64,000 nt of DNA from Lachnotalea glycerini (lineage in GTDB: Bacteria; Bacillota; Clostridia; Lachnospirales; Lachnospiraceae). This document shows positions 7,918 through 16,748 of the stretch, piece by piece. The DNA lies in contig NZ_QICS01000012.1 in the NCBI RefSeq assembly GCF_003201285.1, forward strand, positions 1-64,000, written 5' to 3'. Each line of letters starts with the position of its first letter. The first letter of the stretch is position 1. The notes beneath the pieces were generated by a model. It made no database searches. It worked only from the letters and a program-made list of their open reading frames with translations, and had not been told where the DNA came from. Position numbers and translations under genes: made by a program.

Positions 7918-8937
7918 ATGAAGAAAAAATTATTAAGTACAATTTTATGTGCGGCAATGGCAGTAACAATGTTAGCTGGTTGTAGCAGCAAGGCAAATGA
8001 TGCAGCAAAGGAAGAAACAACACAAGAAGAAACAACACAGGAAACTACGAAAGATGTTTCTGTAAACGATGATGCAGCAACTAAAGAAACAGTATCAACA
8101 GATGAAAAAATTACAGTGGGTGTCAGCTTATTAAACAATGCACATGTATTCTATAATAACATTGAAGCAGCATTAGTTGAAAAAGCAAAGGAATTAAATG
8201 TTGAATTAATCATTCAAGATGCAGCTGGAGATGCAAATAAACAGCTTGGACAGGTTCAAGATTTTATTACGCAGGATGTGGATGCAATTATTCTTTGCCC
8301 AACTAACTCAGCCGGAAGTAAATCAATGGTTGAATTAGCAGATGCAGCAGGTATTCCAGTATTTACAATGGATGTTGCCTCAGATGGTGAAGTAGTTACA
8401 CACGTTTCTACAGATAATTATAAAGGCGGTCAGCTAGCAGCAGAGTATATGGCAAATAAGGTTTTAAAGGATAAAGCAGGTGACGTAGCGGTTATTACCT
8501 ATTCAGAAATTGAGGGTTGTGTGGATCGTGAAAAGGGCTTTACCGACTGGATGTCAGAAAATGCACCAGATGTCAATGTTGTTGATATACAAAATTATTC
8601 AGGTGATCAGGGTAAGGCTGCAGAGGTTATGCAAAATATGCTATTAAAAAATGAAAACTTAGCAGCAGTATTTTGTGTTGGTGATCCAGCAGCAGTAGGT
8701 GCTATGTCTTCCATAGATGCAGTTGGTAAAGATGTTAAGGTAATTGGATTTGATGGTAATCCAGAAGGTATTGAAGCTATTTTAAGCGGCGGAAACTGGG
8801 TGGCTGATATTGCACAGGATCCAGCATCAATTGGTTCACAAACATTAGAAGCAGTAAGAACTTACCTGTCAGGCGGAGATGTTGAAAAGCTGATTCCTAT
8901 TTCTCCAACTGTTATTGATGCAACAAATGCAAAATAA
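7918..8937 (+). CDS. Sugar-binding lipoprotein (RbsB-like, Peripla_BP_4)
   Basis: This 339-residue substrate-binding protein has a lysine-rich signal and the lipobox LAGC (Cys near residue 21). A Thr/Glu-rich linker (ETTQEETTQETTKD) is followed by a type I periplasmic-binding fold with GVSLLNNAHVFYNNI, DAIILCPTNS and VIGFDGNPEG. It should be anchored on the outer face of the membrane and hand a monosaccharide to the ATPase/permease pair downstream. The ligand is not predictable from the sequence. A stem-loop follows directly (8954-8981). Confidence 0.9.
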   Translation: MKKKLLSTILCAAMAVTMLAGCSSKANDAAKEETTQEETTQETTKDVSVNDDAATKETVSTDEKITVGVSLLNNAHVFYNNIEAALVEKAKELNVELIIQDAAGDANKQLGQVQDFITQDVDAIILCPTNSAGSKSMVELADAAGIPVFTMDVASDGEVVTHVSTDNYKGGQLAAEYMANKVLKDKAGDVAVITYSEIEGCVDREKGFTDWMSENAPDVNVVDIQNYSGDQGKAAEVMQNMLLKNENLAAVFCVGDPAAVGAMSSIDAVGKDVKVIGFDGNPEGIEAILSGGNWVADIAQDPASIGSQTLEAVRTYLSGGDVEKLIPISPTVIDATNAK

Positions 8938-8953
8938 TTTATAGGATATGAGC

Positions 8954-8981
8954 GAGAATGAAGTGTGAAAGCTTCATTCTC
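8954..8981 (+). promoter_or_regulatory. Intercistronic stem-loop after the binding-protein gene
   Basis: GAGAATGAAG (8954-8963) and CTTCATTCTC (8972-8981) form a perfect 10-bp stem with an 8-nt loop and no T-tract. Such hairpins often protect the upstream mRNA so that the binding protein outnumbers the ATPase and permease. Function inferred. Confidence 0.6.
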
Positions 8982-9004
8982 ATAAAAAGGAAGGAGTTAA
9001 AGTG

Positions 9005-10510
9005 ATGAGTGAGAAGCCATTTGTTGAATTAAATAATATCAATAAATCTTTTCCCGGTGTAAAAGCTTTGACGGATGTTACGATAAATTTTTATCGTGGT
9101 AAGGTACATGTTCTTCTAGGAGAAAATGGTGCAGGGAAATCTACCATTATTAAGGTAATATCGGGAGTATATCAGGCGGATGAAGGCATCTTGAAAGTAG
9201 ATGGTCAAGAAGAAGTGTTTATGAATACCAGACAGTCTTTGGCTAAGGGGATCAGTGTAATTCATCAAGAGCTTAGTGTGATTCCAGATCTTACAGTAGC
9301 AGAGAATATTTTTTTGGGAAGAGAACCTAAAATAGGCAAGAGTGGACTAATCGACAAGCCTAAAATGAATCTTGATGCAAAAAAACTGCTTGAATCTATT
9401 GGTGTGAAAATTAATCCAAAGGAATATATTCGTAAATTAAATAATGGTGATAAACAAATGGTAGAGATAGCTCGTGCCATATCACAAAATAGTTCCATGG
9501 TAATTATGGATGAACCTACCTCTTCCTTGTCTGAACATGAAGTGCAAGCTTTATTTCGGGTAATAAATAAGTTGAAAAGTGAAAACGTAGCTATTATATA
9601 TATTTCTCATAAATTAAAAGAAATTGCAGAAATTGGAGATCATATTACTATTTTAAGAGATGGCAATGTAGTAAAGACTGTATCATTAAGTGAAATAACT
9701 GAAAGTGAAATGATTGCACTAATGGTTGGCCGTAAAATGACACAATTTTATTATAAAGCCGAAAATGCGATACAAAATGAAGTTGTATTAGAGGTTAAAA
9801 ATTATACAAAAGCTGGACAATTTGAGGATGTATCCTTTCAATTAAAAAAAGGAGAGATACTAGGCATTGCAGGGCTTGTAGGAGCAGGAAGAACAGAAGT
9901 AATGAGAGCTGTTTTTGGAGCGGATAAGGTTGATAGCGGAGAATGTATTGTATTTGGACAACCAGTTAAATTTAAGTCACCTAAAGAAGCGATTAAAATG
10001 GGGATTGGTTTAATACCAGAGGATCGGCGGAATCAGGGATTGTTGCTTGAAAAGAGCGTAAAAGAAAATACATCTTTATCAAGCATTTATGCAAATTCTA
10101 AAAAAGGTTTTATAGACTTCAGGTGGGAAATAGACTCAACCCTCGATTACATAGAGAAAATGAGAACAAAAACACCTTCAGAACGTGCTATCGTGAAGAA
10201 CCTTTCTGGTGGAAATCAGCAAAAGGTTGTTATAGCTAAGTGGTTACTGGCAAAAGCAAAGATTCTAATTATGGATGAACCAACACGAGGAATTGATGTA
10301 AATGCAAAAGCAGAAATCTATGCTTTAATGAAAAAGTTTGTGGAGGATGGAGGCAGCATTATAGTAGTATCTTCAGAGCTTCCGGAAGTAATTGGTGTAT
10401 CAAACCGTATCATGATTATGCGCGAAGGTAAGGTATCAGGAATTTTAGATGCAGCAGAAGCAACTGAGAAGGATATTATGAAATATGCAAGTATTCATGC
10501 AGGTAATTAA
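9005..10510 (+). CDS. Sugar ABC transporter ATP-binding protein (RbsA-like)
   Basis: This is a duplicated ABC ATPase of about 501 residues. The first half has Walker A GENGAGKS and Walker B VIMDEPTSS. The second half has the degenerate Walker A GLVGAGRTE, the signature LSGGNQQK and IMDEPTRGID. The CUT2 (ribose-type) architecture matches the permease that follows. The ATG at 9005 is preferred over the GTG at 9002 because AAGGAG (8991-8996) then lies 8 nt away; the GTG remains possible. Confidence 0.9.
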   Translation: MSEKPFVELNNINKSFPGVKALTDVTINFYRGKVHVLLGENGAGKSTIIKVISGVYQADEGILKVDGQEEVFMNTRQSLAKGISVIHQELSVIPDLTVAENIFLGREPKIGKSGLIDKPKMNLDAKKLLESIGVKINPKEYIRKLNNGDKQMVEIARAISQNSSMVIMDEPTSSLSEHEVQALFRVINKLKSENVAIIYISHKLKEIAEIGDHITILRDGNVVKTVSLSEITESEMIALMVGRKMTQFYYKAENAIQNEVVLEVKNYTKAGQFEDVSFQLKKGEILGIAGLVGAGRTEVMRAVFGADKVDSGECIVFGQPVKFKSPKEAIKMGIGLIPEDRRNQGLLLEKSVKENTSLSSIYANSKKGFIDFRWEIDSTLDYIEKMRTKTPSERAIVKNLSGGNQQKVVIAKWLLAKAKILIMDEPTRGIDVNAKAEIYALMKKFVEDGGSIIVVSSELPEVIGVSNRIMIMREGKVSGILDAAEATEKDIMKYASIHAGN

Positions 10511-10525
10511 TAGGAGTGTGACAAA

Positions 10526-11491
10526 ATGAAAGAAAAAACAGCAACAAACAAATTTAGTGCATTTGCAAGAGAAAATACAATGCTTTTATTCCTGATTGTT
10601 CTATTCTTACTTGCGTTAGTTTTTGTGCCCCGATTTGCAAATGCGGGCAATTTAAAGAATGTTTTGATACAAATTTCGATTAATGCATTAATTGCAACAG
10701 GTATGACATTTGTTATCTTATCTGATGGAATAGACCTTTCGGTAGGCTCTGTTGCTGCACTTTCGGGTATTGCAGCAGCAGCTTTAATTAAATTATTTCC
10801 GGATGCCAATATATTACTGAGTATGATTGTGATTTTAGCAAGTGCGGTTTTGGTTGGAGGACTATGTGGTTTCTTTAATGGTTTCTTTATTGCAAAATTA
10901 AATGTACCACCCTTTATAGCTACATTAGCAATGATGAATGTGGCGAGAGGATTAGCCTATGTGTTTACGGATGCAAAACCTATTTTTGGTCTGCCAGAGT
11001 CGTTTGGATGGGTTGGATTGCGTTCAGTAGGAGTAATTCCTGTGACCATAATACTCATGGTTTTAATTATTGCTATTGCTTATGTTATATTGTCTAAAAC
11101 ATGCTTTGGAAGATATATTTATGCAGTAGGGAGTAATAAGGAAGTTGCAAAGTTAAGTGGTATTAATGTTACGAAGATAAAATTTATGGTGTATATGATT
11201 TGCGGTATTTTAGCAGGATTAGCAGGAGTCGTATTAGCATCTAAGCTTCAAAATGGACAAGCCACAGCAGCAACTGGCTATGAACTAAATGCAATTGCAG
11301 CAGTTGCTATGGGTGGAACAAGTATGTCAGGTGGACGAGGCGGAATGATCCAGACGATTTTTGGACTGTTTGTAATTGGTATTATAAATAATGCGCTAAG
11401 TTTATTGGGAGTCTCATCTTATTGGCAGACCATAGCAATGGGAGTAATTATACTTATGGCTGTAGTGATAGATCAAAATAAAAAGGATTGA
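10526..11491 (+). CDS. Sugar ABC transporter permease (RbsC-like)
   Basis: This 321-residue CUT2 permease has about eight to ten hydrophobic helices. Family motifs are GMTFVILSDGIDLSVGS near residue 60, the EAA-like loop GRYIYAVGSNKEVAKLSGI and AVAMGGTSMSGGRG. It is the last gene of the DeoR operon, 15 nt after the ATPase gene, and is closed by a strong bidirectional terminator. Together with the preceding two genes it forms a complete monosaccharide importer. Confidence 0.9.
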   Translation: MKEKTATNKFSAFARENTMLLFLIVLFLLALVFVPRFANAGNLKNVLIQISINALIATGMTFVILSDGIDLSVGSVAALSGIAAAALIKLFPDANILLSMIVILASAVLVGGLCGFFNGFFIAKLNVPPFIATLAMMNVARGLAYVFTDAKPIFGLPESFGWVGLRSVGVIPVTIILMVLIIAIAYVILSKTCFGRYIYAVGSNKEVAKLSGINVTKIKFMVYMICGILAGLAGVVLASKLQNGQATAATGYELNAIAAVAMGGTSMSGGRGGMIQTIFGLFVIGIINNALSLLGVSSYWQTIAMGVIILMAVVIDQNKKD

Positions 11492-11531
11492 CAAAACCTC
11501 AATCATCATCCTTAGATAGAAAAATAATAAC

Positions 11532-11580
11532 AAAAAAAGACTTCTTGAATGTTTAGGCATTAAGAAGTCTTTTTTGTTTT
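11532..11580. terminator. Bidirectional terminator between convergent genes
   Basis: AAAAAAGACTTCTT pairs with AAGAAGTCTTTTTT around a short loop. The A-run and T-run flanks let it end both the sugar operon (+) and the kinase gene (-). Confidence 0.85.
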
Positions 11581-11585
11581 TCAGT

Positions 11586-12332
11586 TTATTGATATTCAAA
11601 AATATCGAGCCATTTGGTTAAAAACTCTTTTTCACTTGGATTTTCCTTTCCTAATTGAGTGGCCGCAACAATTGGAAGCCAGTTTTGTACGTATTGTAAA
11701 GCAATATCACTTTTTTTACAGAACAGTTTCATGTATTTCTTAGCCAAATCTTCATTTTGTAAAGCAAAGAGAAGATAGGTTCTTGCAGCATCTGCACTTG
11801 AATTTCCCTGTGTAGCATGAGACCAGTCAATGATGTAAGAGCCTTTATTACTGACAATTATATTACTAGGATTAAAGTCACCATGACAAACCTTGGAATG
11901 TTTTGGCATACCGTCTAATCTGGTCAGTAATTCATATCGGGTAGAAGCATCAATATCTTTTAAATCTTTAATTTTTCTGATGAATTTATCCTTTTGCCTA
12001 TTTAGTAAAGGAGCCCTTTTTGAATGTATCTCTACTTGAAGAGAAACAAATTGTTCCAGATATTTATCAATATCCTTCGGATTTTCTTTCATTAGCTCAG
12101 CTAAAGTCTTACCCTCTATATGTTCCATTGTAATTGCCCATTTACCATCAATTTTAGAAACCTCTATGATATTTGGAATGTTCAATCCTGTTTCTTCTAC
12201 TCTGGATTGATTGAGTGCTTCATTTAAAACGTCAGATTTTGGATAATTTTCGTCAAATAATTTAATAATGGTATCACCTGATTGATAAATCATTTTGTGG
12301 CTTCTGCTTGTAATTACATTTTCTAGCTTCAT
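11586..12332 (-). CDS. APH/choline-kinase-family phosphotransferase
   Basis: This 248-residue protein has the aminoglycoside-phosphotransferase fold. The catalytic-loop motif is VCHGDFNPSNII and the metal-binding segment is YIIDWSHATQGN; an N-terminal lobe and the ITMEHIEGKTL hinge come before it. AAGGAGG precedes the ATG. Close relatives are usually uncharacterised 'aminoglycoside phosphotransferase family' proteins, and resistance is not implied. It is transcribed alone, convergent with the sugar operon. The natural substrate is unknown. Confidence 0.75.
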   Translation of the reverse strand: MKLENVITSRSHKMIYQSGDTIIKLFDENYPKSDVLNEALNQSRVEETGLNIPNIIEVSKIDGKWAITMEHIEGKTLAELMKENPKDIDKYLEQFVSLQVEIHSKRAPLLNRQKDKFIRKIKDLKDIDASTRYELLTRLDGMPKHSKVCHGDFNPSNIIVSNKGSYIIDWSHATQGNSSADAARTYLLFALQNEDLAKKYMKLFCKKSDIALQYVQNWLPIVAATQLGKENPSEKEFLTKWLDIFEYQ

Positions 12333-12477
12333 AATTGAGTCCTCCTTTATATGAAAGATAATATAACTCCATTTATTATTATTATACTATAATTTTAAAA
12401 AAATGTACATTATTAACAAAAAAAATAAAAAATATCTTCTAAATATGAAAAAAGTAACAAATTTAAAGCTAAAATAA

Positions 12478-12512
12478 TAAAGAGACCTTTTTAAAAAATT
12501 CAGGTCTCTTTA
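12478..12512 (-). terminator. Terminator of adhE
   Basis: AAAGAGACC (12479-12487) and GGTCTCTTT (12503-12511) form the stem. Reading on the minus strand, a T-rich tract follows just after the adhE stop. Confidence 0.75.
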
Positions 12513-12536
12513 TAATCAGTAAGTGTTTCTTTTAAT

Positions 12537-15161
12537 TTATTTTCCGTAGTATGCTTTTAAATAGATTTCTTTCATTTCGCTCATTAATGGATATCTTGGG
12601 TTAGCGCCAGTACACTGGTCATTAAATGCCTGCTCTACCATTTCATCAAGTGTTGCTAAGAAATCTTTTTCATCAATTCCATATTCTTTAATTGTTTTCT
12701 TTATGCCTATTTTATTATTTAATTCATCTAAAGCCTGAATGAACTTCTCTAAAGTTTCATCATCGTTTTTGCCTACAATACCTGCAAAACGTGCACATTC
12801 ACAGTATCTTTCCTTTGCATGAGGATATTGATATTGAGGGAACGTACCCATTTTGGTCGGCACATCGACTGCGTTATAACGAATTACTTCGGTAAGCAAT
12901 ACAGCATTCGCTACTCCATGTGGCAGGTGATGGTATGCACCTAACTTATGAGCCATAGAATGATTTAAACCAAGGAATGCATTTGCAAATGCCATACCTG
13001 CCATACAAGCCGCATCAGCCATTTTCTCTCTTGCAATTGGATCATTTGCTCCATTTTCATAAGCAGATGGTAAATAAGTAAATACATTCTTAATTGCCTT
13101 TAAAGCAAGACCATCCGTGTAGTCGGAAGCCATGATTGAAACATAAGCTTCAATGGCATGAGTCATTACGTCAATACCAGATGCACTGGTTAAGCCTTTA
13201 GGCTGATTCATCATATTATCAGTGTCAATAATTGCCATATTTGGCATTAATGCATAATCAGTAAGTGGATATTTAACGCCTGTTGTTTCATCTGTGATTA
13301 CTGCGAAAGGTGTAACTTCTGAACCGGTTCCTGATGAAGTAGGAATCGCTACGAAATATGCCTTTTCGCCCATTTTAGGGAAAGTATAAACTCTCTTACG
13401 AATATCCATAAAGTCCATAGCCATTCTCATGAAGTCAGCTTCAGGATGCTCATATAGCACCCACATAATTTTAGCAGCATCCATTGCAGAACCGCCGCCA
13501 AGGGCAATAATTACATCAGGCTCAAAGGAAATCATAGCCGCAGCGCCCTCTTTAGCACAAGCTAATGTTGGGTCTGGTGCAACCTCATAAAAGCAGGTAT
13601 GTGTAATTCCCATAGAATCCAATTTATCAGTAATTCCCTTTGTATAACCATTTTTGTAAAGGAAAGTATCTGTTACAATAAATGCTTTCTTCTTGCCTAA
13701 GATAGTACCAAGTTCATCAAGTGCAACAGGCATACAACCCTTTTTAAAGTAAACTTTTTCAGGTGCTCTAAACCAAAGCATATTTTCTCTCCTTTCTGCA
13801 ACTGTCTTTATATTCAGTAAATGTTTTACGCCGACATTTTCAGAAACGGAGTTTCCGCCCCATGAACCACAGCCAAGTGTTAATGACGGTGTTAATTTAA
13901 AGTTGTAAAGATCACCGATTCCACCTTGTGCAGAAGGAGTGTTAATTAAGATACGGCAAGTTTTCATAGCTTCTGCATGCTTTGCCATTTTTTCTTTTTG
14001 TGAAGTATGAATATATAAAGAAGCAGTATGACCGTAACCACCGTCTGCTACTAATCGTTCCGCTTTTTGAATTGCTTCGTCAAAGGTTTTTGCTTTGTAC
14101 ATAGCCAAAACTGGAGAAAGTTTTTCGTGTGCAAATTCTTCAGAAATTTCAACTGATTCCACTTCACCAATTAAAATTTTGGTTGCTTGAGGAACGTCAA
14201 CTCCTGCAAGTTTAGCAATCGTGTAAGCACTTTGACCTACAATTTTGGCATTTAAAGCTCCATTTATAATAATGGTTTTTCTAACTTTTTCAATTTCAGC
14301 AGGCTTTAAGAAATAGCAGCCTCTAAAAGCAAATTCTTTCTTTACTTCATCATAGATACTGGATAATACTGTTACAGACTGTTCAGATGCGCAAATCATA
14401 CCATTATCAAAGGTCTTTGAATGGATAACAGAGTTTACGGCAAGCTTAATGTCTGCTGTTTCATCTATGATAACTGGTGTATTACCAGGACCAACACCAA
14501 GCGCTGGTTTTCCGGATGAGTATGCAGCATTAACCATTCCAGGACCTCCGGTGGCTAGAATAATATCAGAATTTTTCATTACTTCATTTGTAAGCTCAAG
14601 TGACGGTACGTCAATCCAACCGATAATTCCTTCTGGAGCACCAGCCTTAACTGCAGCTTCTAAAACAATTTTAGCAGCCTCAATCGTACAATTCTTTGCT
14701 CGAGGATGTGGTGAAATGATAATAGCATTTCTTGTTTTTAAGGATATTAATGCCTTAAATATTGCAGTAGAAGTTGGATTTGTAGTTGGTATAACAGCTG
14801 CAACCAAACCGATTGGTTCTGCTACCTTTTTAGTGCCGTAAGCCAAATCCTCTTCAATTACACCGCAGGTCTTTGTGTTTTTATATGCATTGTAAATATA
14901 TTCAGCCGCGTAATGATTCTTAATTACTTTATCTTCAACAATGCCCATACCTGTTTCCTCAACAGCCATTTTGGCTAAAGGGATACGTTGCATGTTAGCG
15001 GCTACAGAAGCTGCAAAAAAGATTTTATCTACTTGCTCCTGAGTATAAGTAGCAAAGATTTTTTGTGCTTCTCTCATTTGTGCCATTTTTGCAATCAGAG
15101 CATCAACGTTATCTACTAATTTGGAAACTGTTTCGCTAACTGTTTGGTCTTTTTTTGCCAT
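12537..15161 (-). CDS. adhE: Bifunctional acetaldehyde/alcohol dehydrogenase
   Basis: This 874-residue fusion reduces acetyl-CoA to acetaldehyde (N-terminal ALDH domain, residues ~1-440) and then to ethanol (C-terminal iron-ADH domain, ~455-874). The catalytic Cys is C257 in GMICASEQS. The ADH half has the NAD motif GGGSAMDAAK and the iron-ligand region with HSMAHKLGAYHHLPHG. Full length matches the family. It is the main NADH-recycling ethanol enzyme of fermenting Clostridia and usually forms spirosomes. Its upstream region carries Rex-like inverted repeats around the promoter, so redox control is likely. Confidence 0.95.
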   Translation of the reverse strand: MAKKDQTVSETVSKLVDNVDALIAKMAQMREAQKIFATYTQEQVDKIFFAASVAANMQRIPLAKMAVEETGMGIVEDKVIKNHYAAEYIYNAYKNTKTCGVIEEDLAYGTKKVAEPIGLVAAVIPTTNPTSTAIFKALISLKTRNAIIISPHPRAKNCTIEAAKIVLEAAVKAGAPEGIIGWIDVPSLELTNEVMKNSDIILATGGPGMVNAAYSSGKPALGVGPGNTPVIIDETADIKLAVNSVIHSKTFDNGMICASEQSVTVLSSIYDEVKKEFAFRGCYFLKPAEIEKVRKTIIINGALNAKIVGQSAYTIAKLAGVDVPQATKILIGEVESVEISEEFAHEKLSPVLAMYKAKTFDEAIQKAERLVADGGYGHTASLYIHTSQKEKMAKHAEAMKTCRILINTPSAQGGIGDLYNFKLTPSLTLGCGSWGGNSVSENVGVKHLLNIKTVAERRENMLWFRAPEKVYFKKGCMPVALDELGTILGKKKAFIVTDTFLYKNGYTKGITDKLDSMGITHTCFYEVAPDPTLACAKEGAAAMISFEPDVIIALGGGSAMDAAKIMWVLYEHPEADFMRMAMDFMDIRKRVYTFPKMGEKAYFVAIPTSSGTGSEVTPFAVITDETTGVKYPLTDYALMPNMAIIDTDNMMNQPKGLTSASGIDVMTHAIEAYVSIMASDYTDGLALKAIKNVFTYLPSAYENGANDPIAREKMADAACMAGMAFANAFLGLNHSMAHKLGAYHHLPHGVANAVLLTEVIRYNAVDVPTKMGTFPQYQYPHAKERYCECARFAGIVGKNDDETLEKFIQALDELNNKIGIKKTIKEYGIDEKDFLATLDEMVEQAFNDQCTGANPRYPLMSEMKEIYLKAYYGK

Positions 15162-15216
15162 AGTAATACCTCCATAATTGTTTATAATAAGCTATATTGC
15201 GTCATAAAATACATTG

Positions 15217-15273
15217 TTATTGACATTATTTTAACAAACCAATTATACAATATTGTTAAAATAATGTCAATAA
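15217..15273 (-). promoter_or_regulatory. adhE promoter within a perfect 21-bp inverted repeat (Rex-like operators)
   Basis: Two arms, 15217-15237 and 15253-15273, are perfect reverse complements separated by 15 nt. On the minus strand TTGACA (15270-15265) lies in one arm, and TATAAT (15247-15242) lies in the spacer at exactly 17 nt. Each arm contains TTGTTAAAATAATGTCAA, a partial match to the clostridial Rex consensus TTGTTAANNNNTTAACAA. The plus strand also has TTGACA with TATACA at 18 nt, so the element is nearly symmetrical. Rex binding is inferred. Confidence 0.7.
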
Positions 15274-15319
15274 TTAAAATTTCGAAAATACCTTTATTAA
15301 AATTTCGAAAATACCTTTA
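15274..15319. repeat. Two tandem copies of a 23-bp unit upstream of adhE
   Basis: The unit beginning TTAAAATTTCGAAAATACC occurs at 15274-15296 and again at 15297-15319 without gaps. Each copy holds the small palindrome TTTCGAAA. It lies between the adhE and ROK-regulator genes; function unknown. Confidence 0.75.
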
Positions 15320-15457
15320 TCAAACTATTATTTCGTATTATTTTTAAATTACACATTGAATAACATTTTATTTGTTATCCTATAAACAAGAAGTCTATTT
15401 GGTGGTATGAAATGAAAAAGAAAGAATTAATGCAAAGAAATGATAGAATGAAAAGTT

Positions 15458-16582
15458 TTAAAACAAGAATTTATTCCGGCTCATGCAAATTCCACCAAGA
15501 AGAATAGACATGTCTTGAAGCTTTGAGGGTACAATATTACAGGATTTATGAATGTTACTTGTTACGGAGGCCTGTATTTGTTCTATTAAGGAAGGAAAAT
15601 TCATTGTAAAAGAGCTGTTCACCACAATTAGTTCAGGATTTAAGGTATTAATAATATTTCTTATTCCAATAGACATATATTTAACAAACAAACTGGCGAT
15701 GTGCATTGAATCCCCATCCAAGTTTGTATAATATTTAACAAAATCATCGGCTGATATTTGAGATACTTTCTTTAATTTGGCAAACTCTGACAAAAGAGCA
15801 CGCTCGGAAGCGTATTGTTCAAAGCAGCCATTATTTCCACAGGGGCATGGTCTGCCATCCAATTCAATAATGGAATGCCCAAATTCACCTGCATATCCGT
15901 TCAGACCGTGATATAGCTTTCCATCAATCATAATTCCAAGACCGATACCCGAATGCACACTGACTCCAACCATATTATTAATAGGATAATGAAATGTAAA
16001 TTCCCCTAACACAGAAAGGTTGGCTTCATTTTCCATTAACACAGGAATCTGAAAATGTTTCTCAAGCTCAGTTACAAAATCTATGTCTGTATAGGGCGAA
16101 TAGGGGGTGAAAATAACCTGATTATTATTTGTAATACCATGTATTCCCAATGTAATTCCGACAATGCCATAGTGGGAGAGTGGAATATGCTTTTTTTGTG
16201 TTTCAATGCATTGAATCAGTTCTGGAATAATGCGATCACGCTGATTTGCAGTGGGATATTGAAACAAGCAGCAATTGCCTCCACCAAGATGTGCGGATAA
16301 AACACTGATATGGGTGGCGGAAACATCAATTGAAATGGAATAAGCACATTCATAATTGAATTTAAGCATTACCGGCTTTCTGCCTGAGGTGACGTTAGCG
16401 GTTCCAATTTCTTCTATCAGATTTTTATCAAGCAAATTTTGTACAATTGCCGATATAGTTGCTTTGGTAAGACCAAGTTCTTTGGCAATGGCAGCGCGTG
16501 AAATGGGACCTTTATCAATAATCATTTTAGTTACGAGAGTTGTATTCATATCGCGTATTAATTCTTGGCTTCCTACCATCAT
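15458..16582 (-). CDS. xylR: ROK-family transcriptional repressor (XylR type)
   Basis: This 374-residue protein has an N-terminal winged HTH (GPISRAAIAKELGLTKATISAIV) joined to a ROK sugar-kinase-like domain. The zinc motif CPCGNNGCFEQYAS lies near residue 245, and a glucokinase-like nucleotide motif (GVSVHSGIGLGI) is visible. It is divergent from a sugar isomerase and xylulokinase with a perfect TTAGTTTA...TAAACTAA operator between, which matches XylR repressors of Firmicutes. The symbol rests on that context. AAAGGAG precedes the ATG-ATG start. Confidence 0.8.
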   Translation of the reverse strand: MMVGSQELIRDMNTTLVTKMIIDKGPISRAAIAKELGLTKATISAIVQNLLDKNLIEEIGTANVTSGRKPVMLKFNYECAYSISIDVSATHISVLSAHLGGGNCCLFQYPTANQRDRIIPELIQCIETQKKHIPLSHYGIVGITLGIHGITNNNQVIFTPYSPYTDIDFVTELEKHFQIPVLMENEANLSVLGEFTFHYPINNMVGVSVHSGIGLGIMIDGKLYHGLNGYAGEFGHSIIELDGRPCPCGNNGCFEQYASERALLSEFAKLKKVSQISADDFVKYYTNLDGDSMHIASLFVKYMSIGIRNIINTLNPELIVVNSSFTMNFPSLIEQIQASVTSNIHKSCNIVPSKLQDMSILLGGICMSRNKFLF

Positions 16583-16639
16583 ATTATCAAATCTCCTTTA
16601 GGATTTATGTTATGTTTTTAATTATGAAAAGAATATCTC

Positions 16640-16669
16640 TTGACCAATGATAAGCTTTCGGATTATAAT
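16640..16669 (+). promoter_or_regulatory. Promoter of the isomerase-xylulokinase operon
   Basis: TTGACC (16640-16645), an 18-nt spacer and TATAAT (16664-16669) are present. The operator at 16680-16700 covers the expected start site, a typical repression geometry. Confidence 0.7.
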
Positions 16670-16679
16670 TATATCATAA

Positions 16680-16700
16680 TTAGTTTAGTGAGTAAACTAA
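16680..16700. promoter_or_regulatory. xylO-like operator
   Basis: TTAGTTTA-GTGAG-TAAACTAA is a perfect dyad with 8-bp arms. It matches the ends of the Firmicutes XylR operator (TTAGTTTG...CAAACTAA), and the adjacent divergent ROK regulator is the expected ligand. Confidence 0.8.
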
Positions 16701-16748
16701 TTCAAAAAGAAAACCAAAAAACTTTTAAATAAAAAAGGAGAAGAAAGA

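Noticed and set aside
14449-14841. 130-codon plus-strand frame opposite adhE
   Set aside because: It lies entirely antisense within adhE, has no ribosome site and mirrors the adhE codon pattern.
15412-15492. Small plus-strand frame starting ATGAAAAAGAAAG after GGTGG
   Set aside because: Lysine-rich 26-codon frame running into the antisense end of the ROK regulator gene; no homology recognised and weak ribosome spacing.
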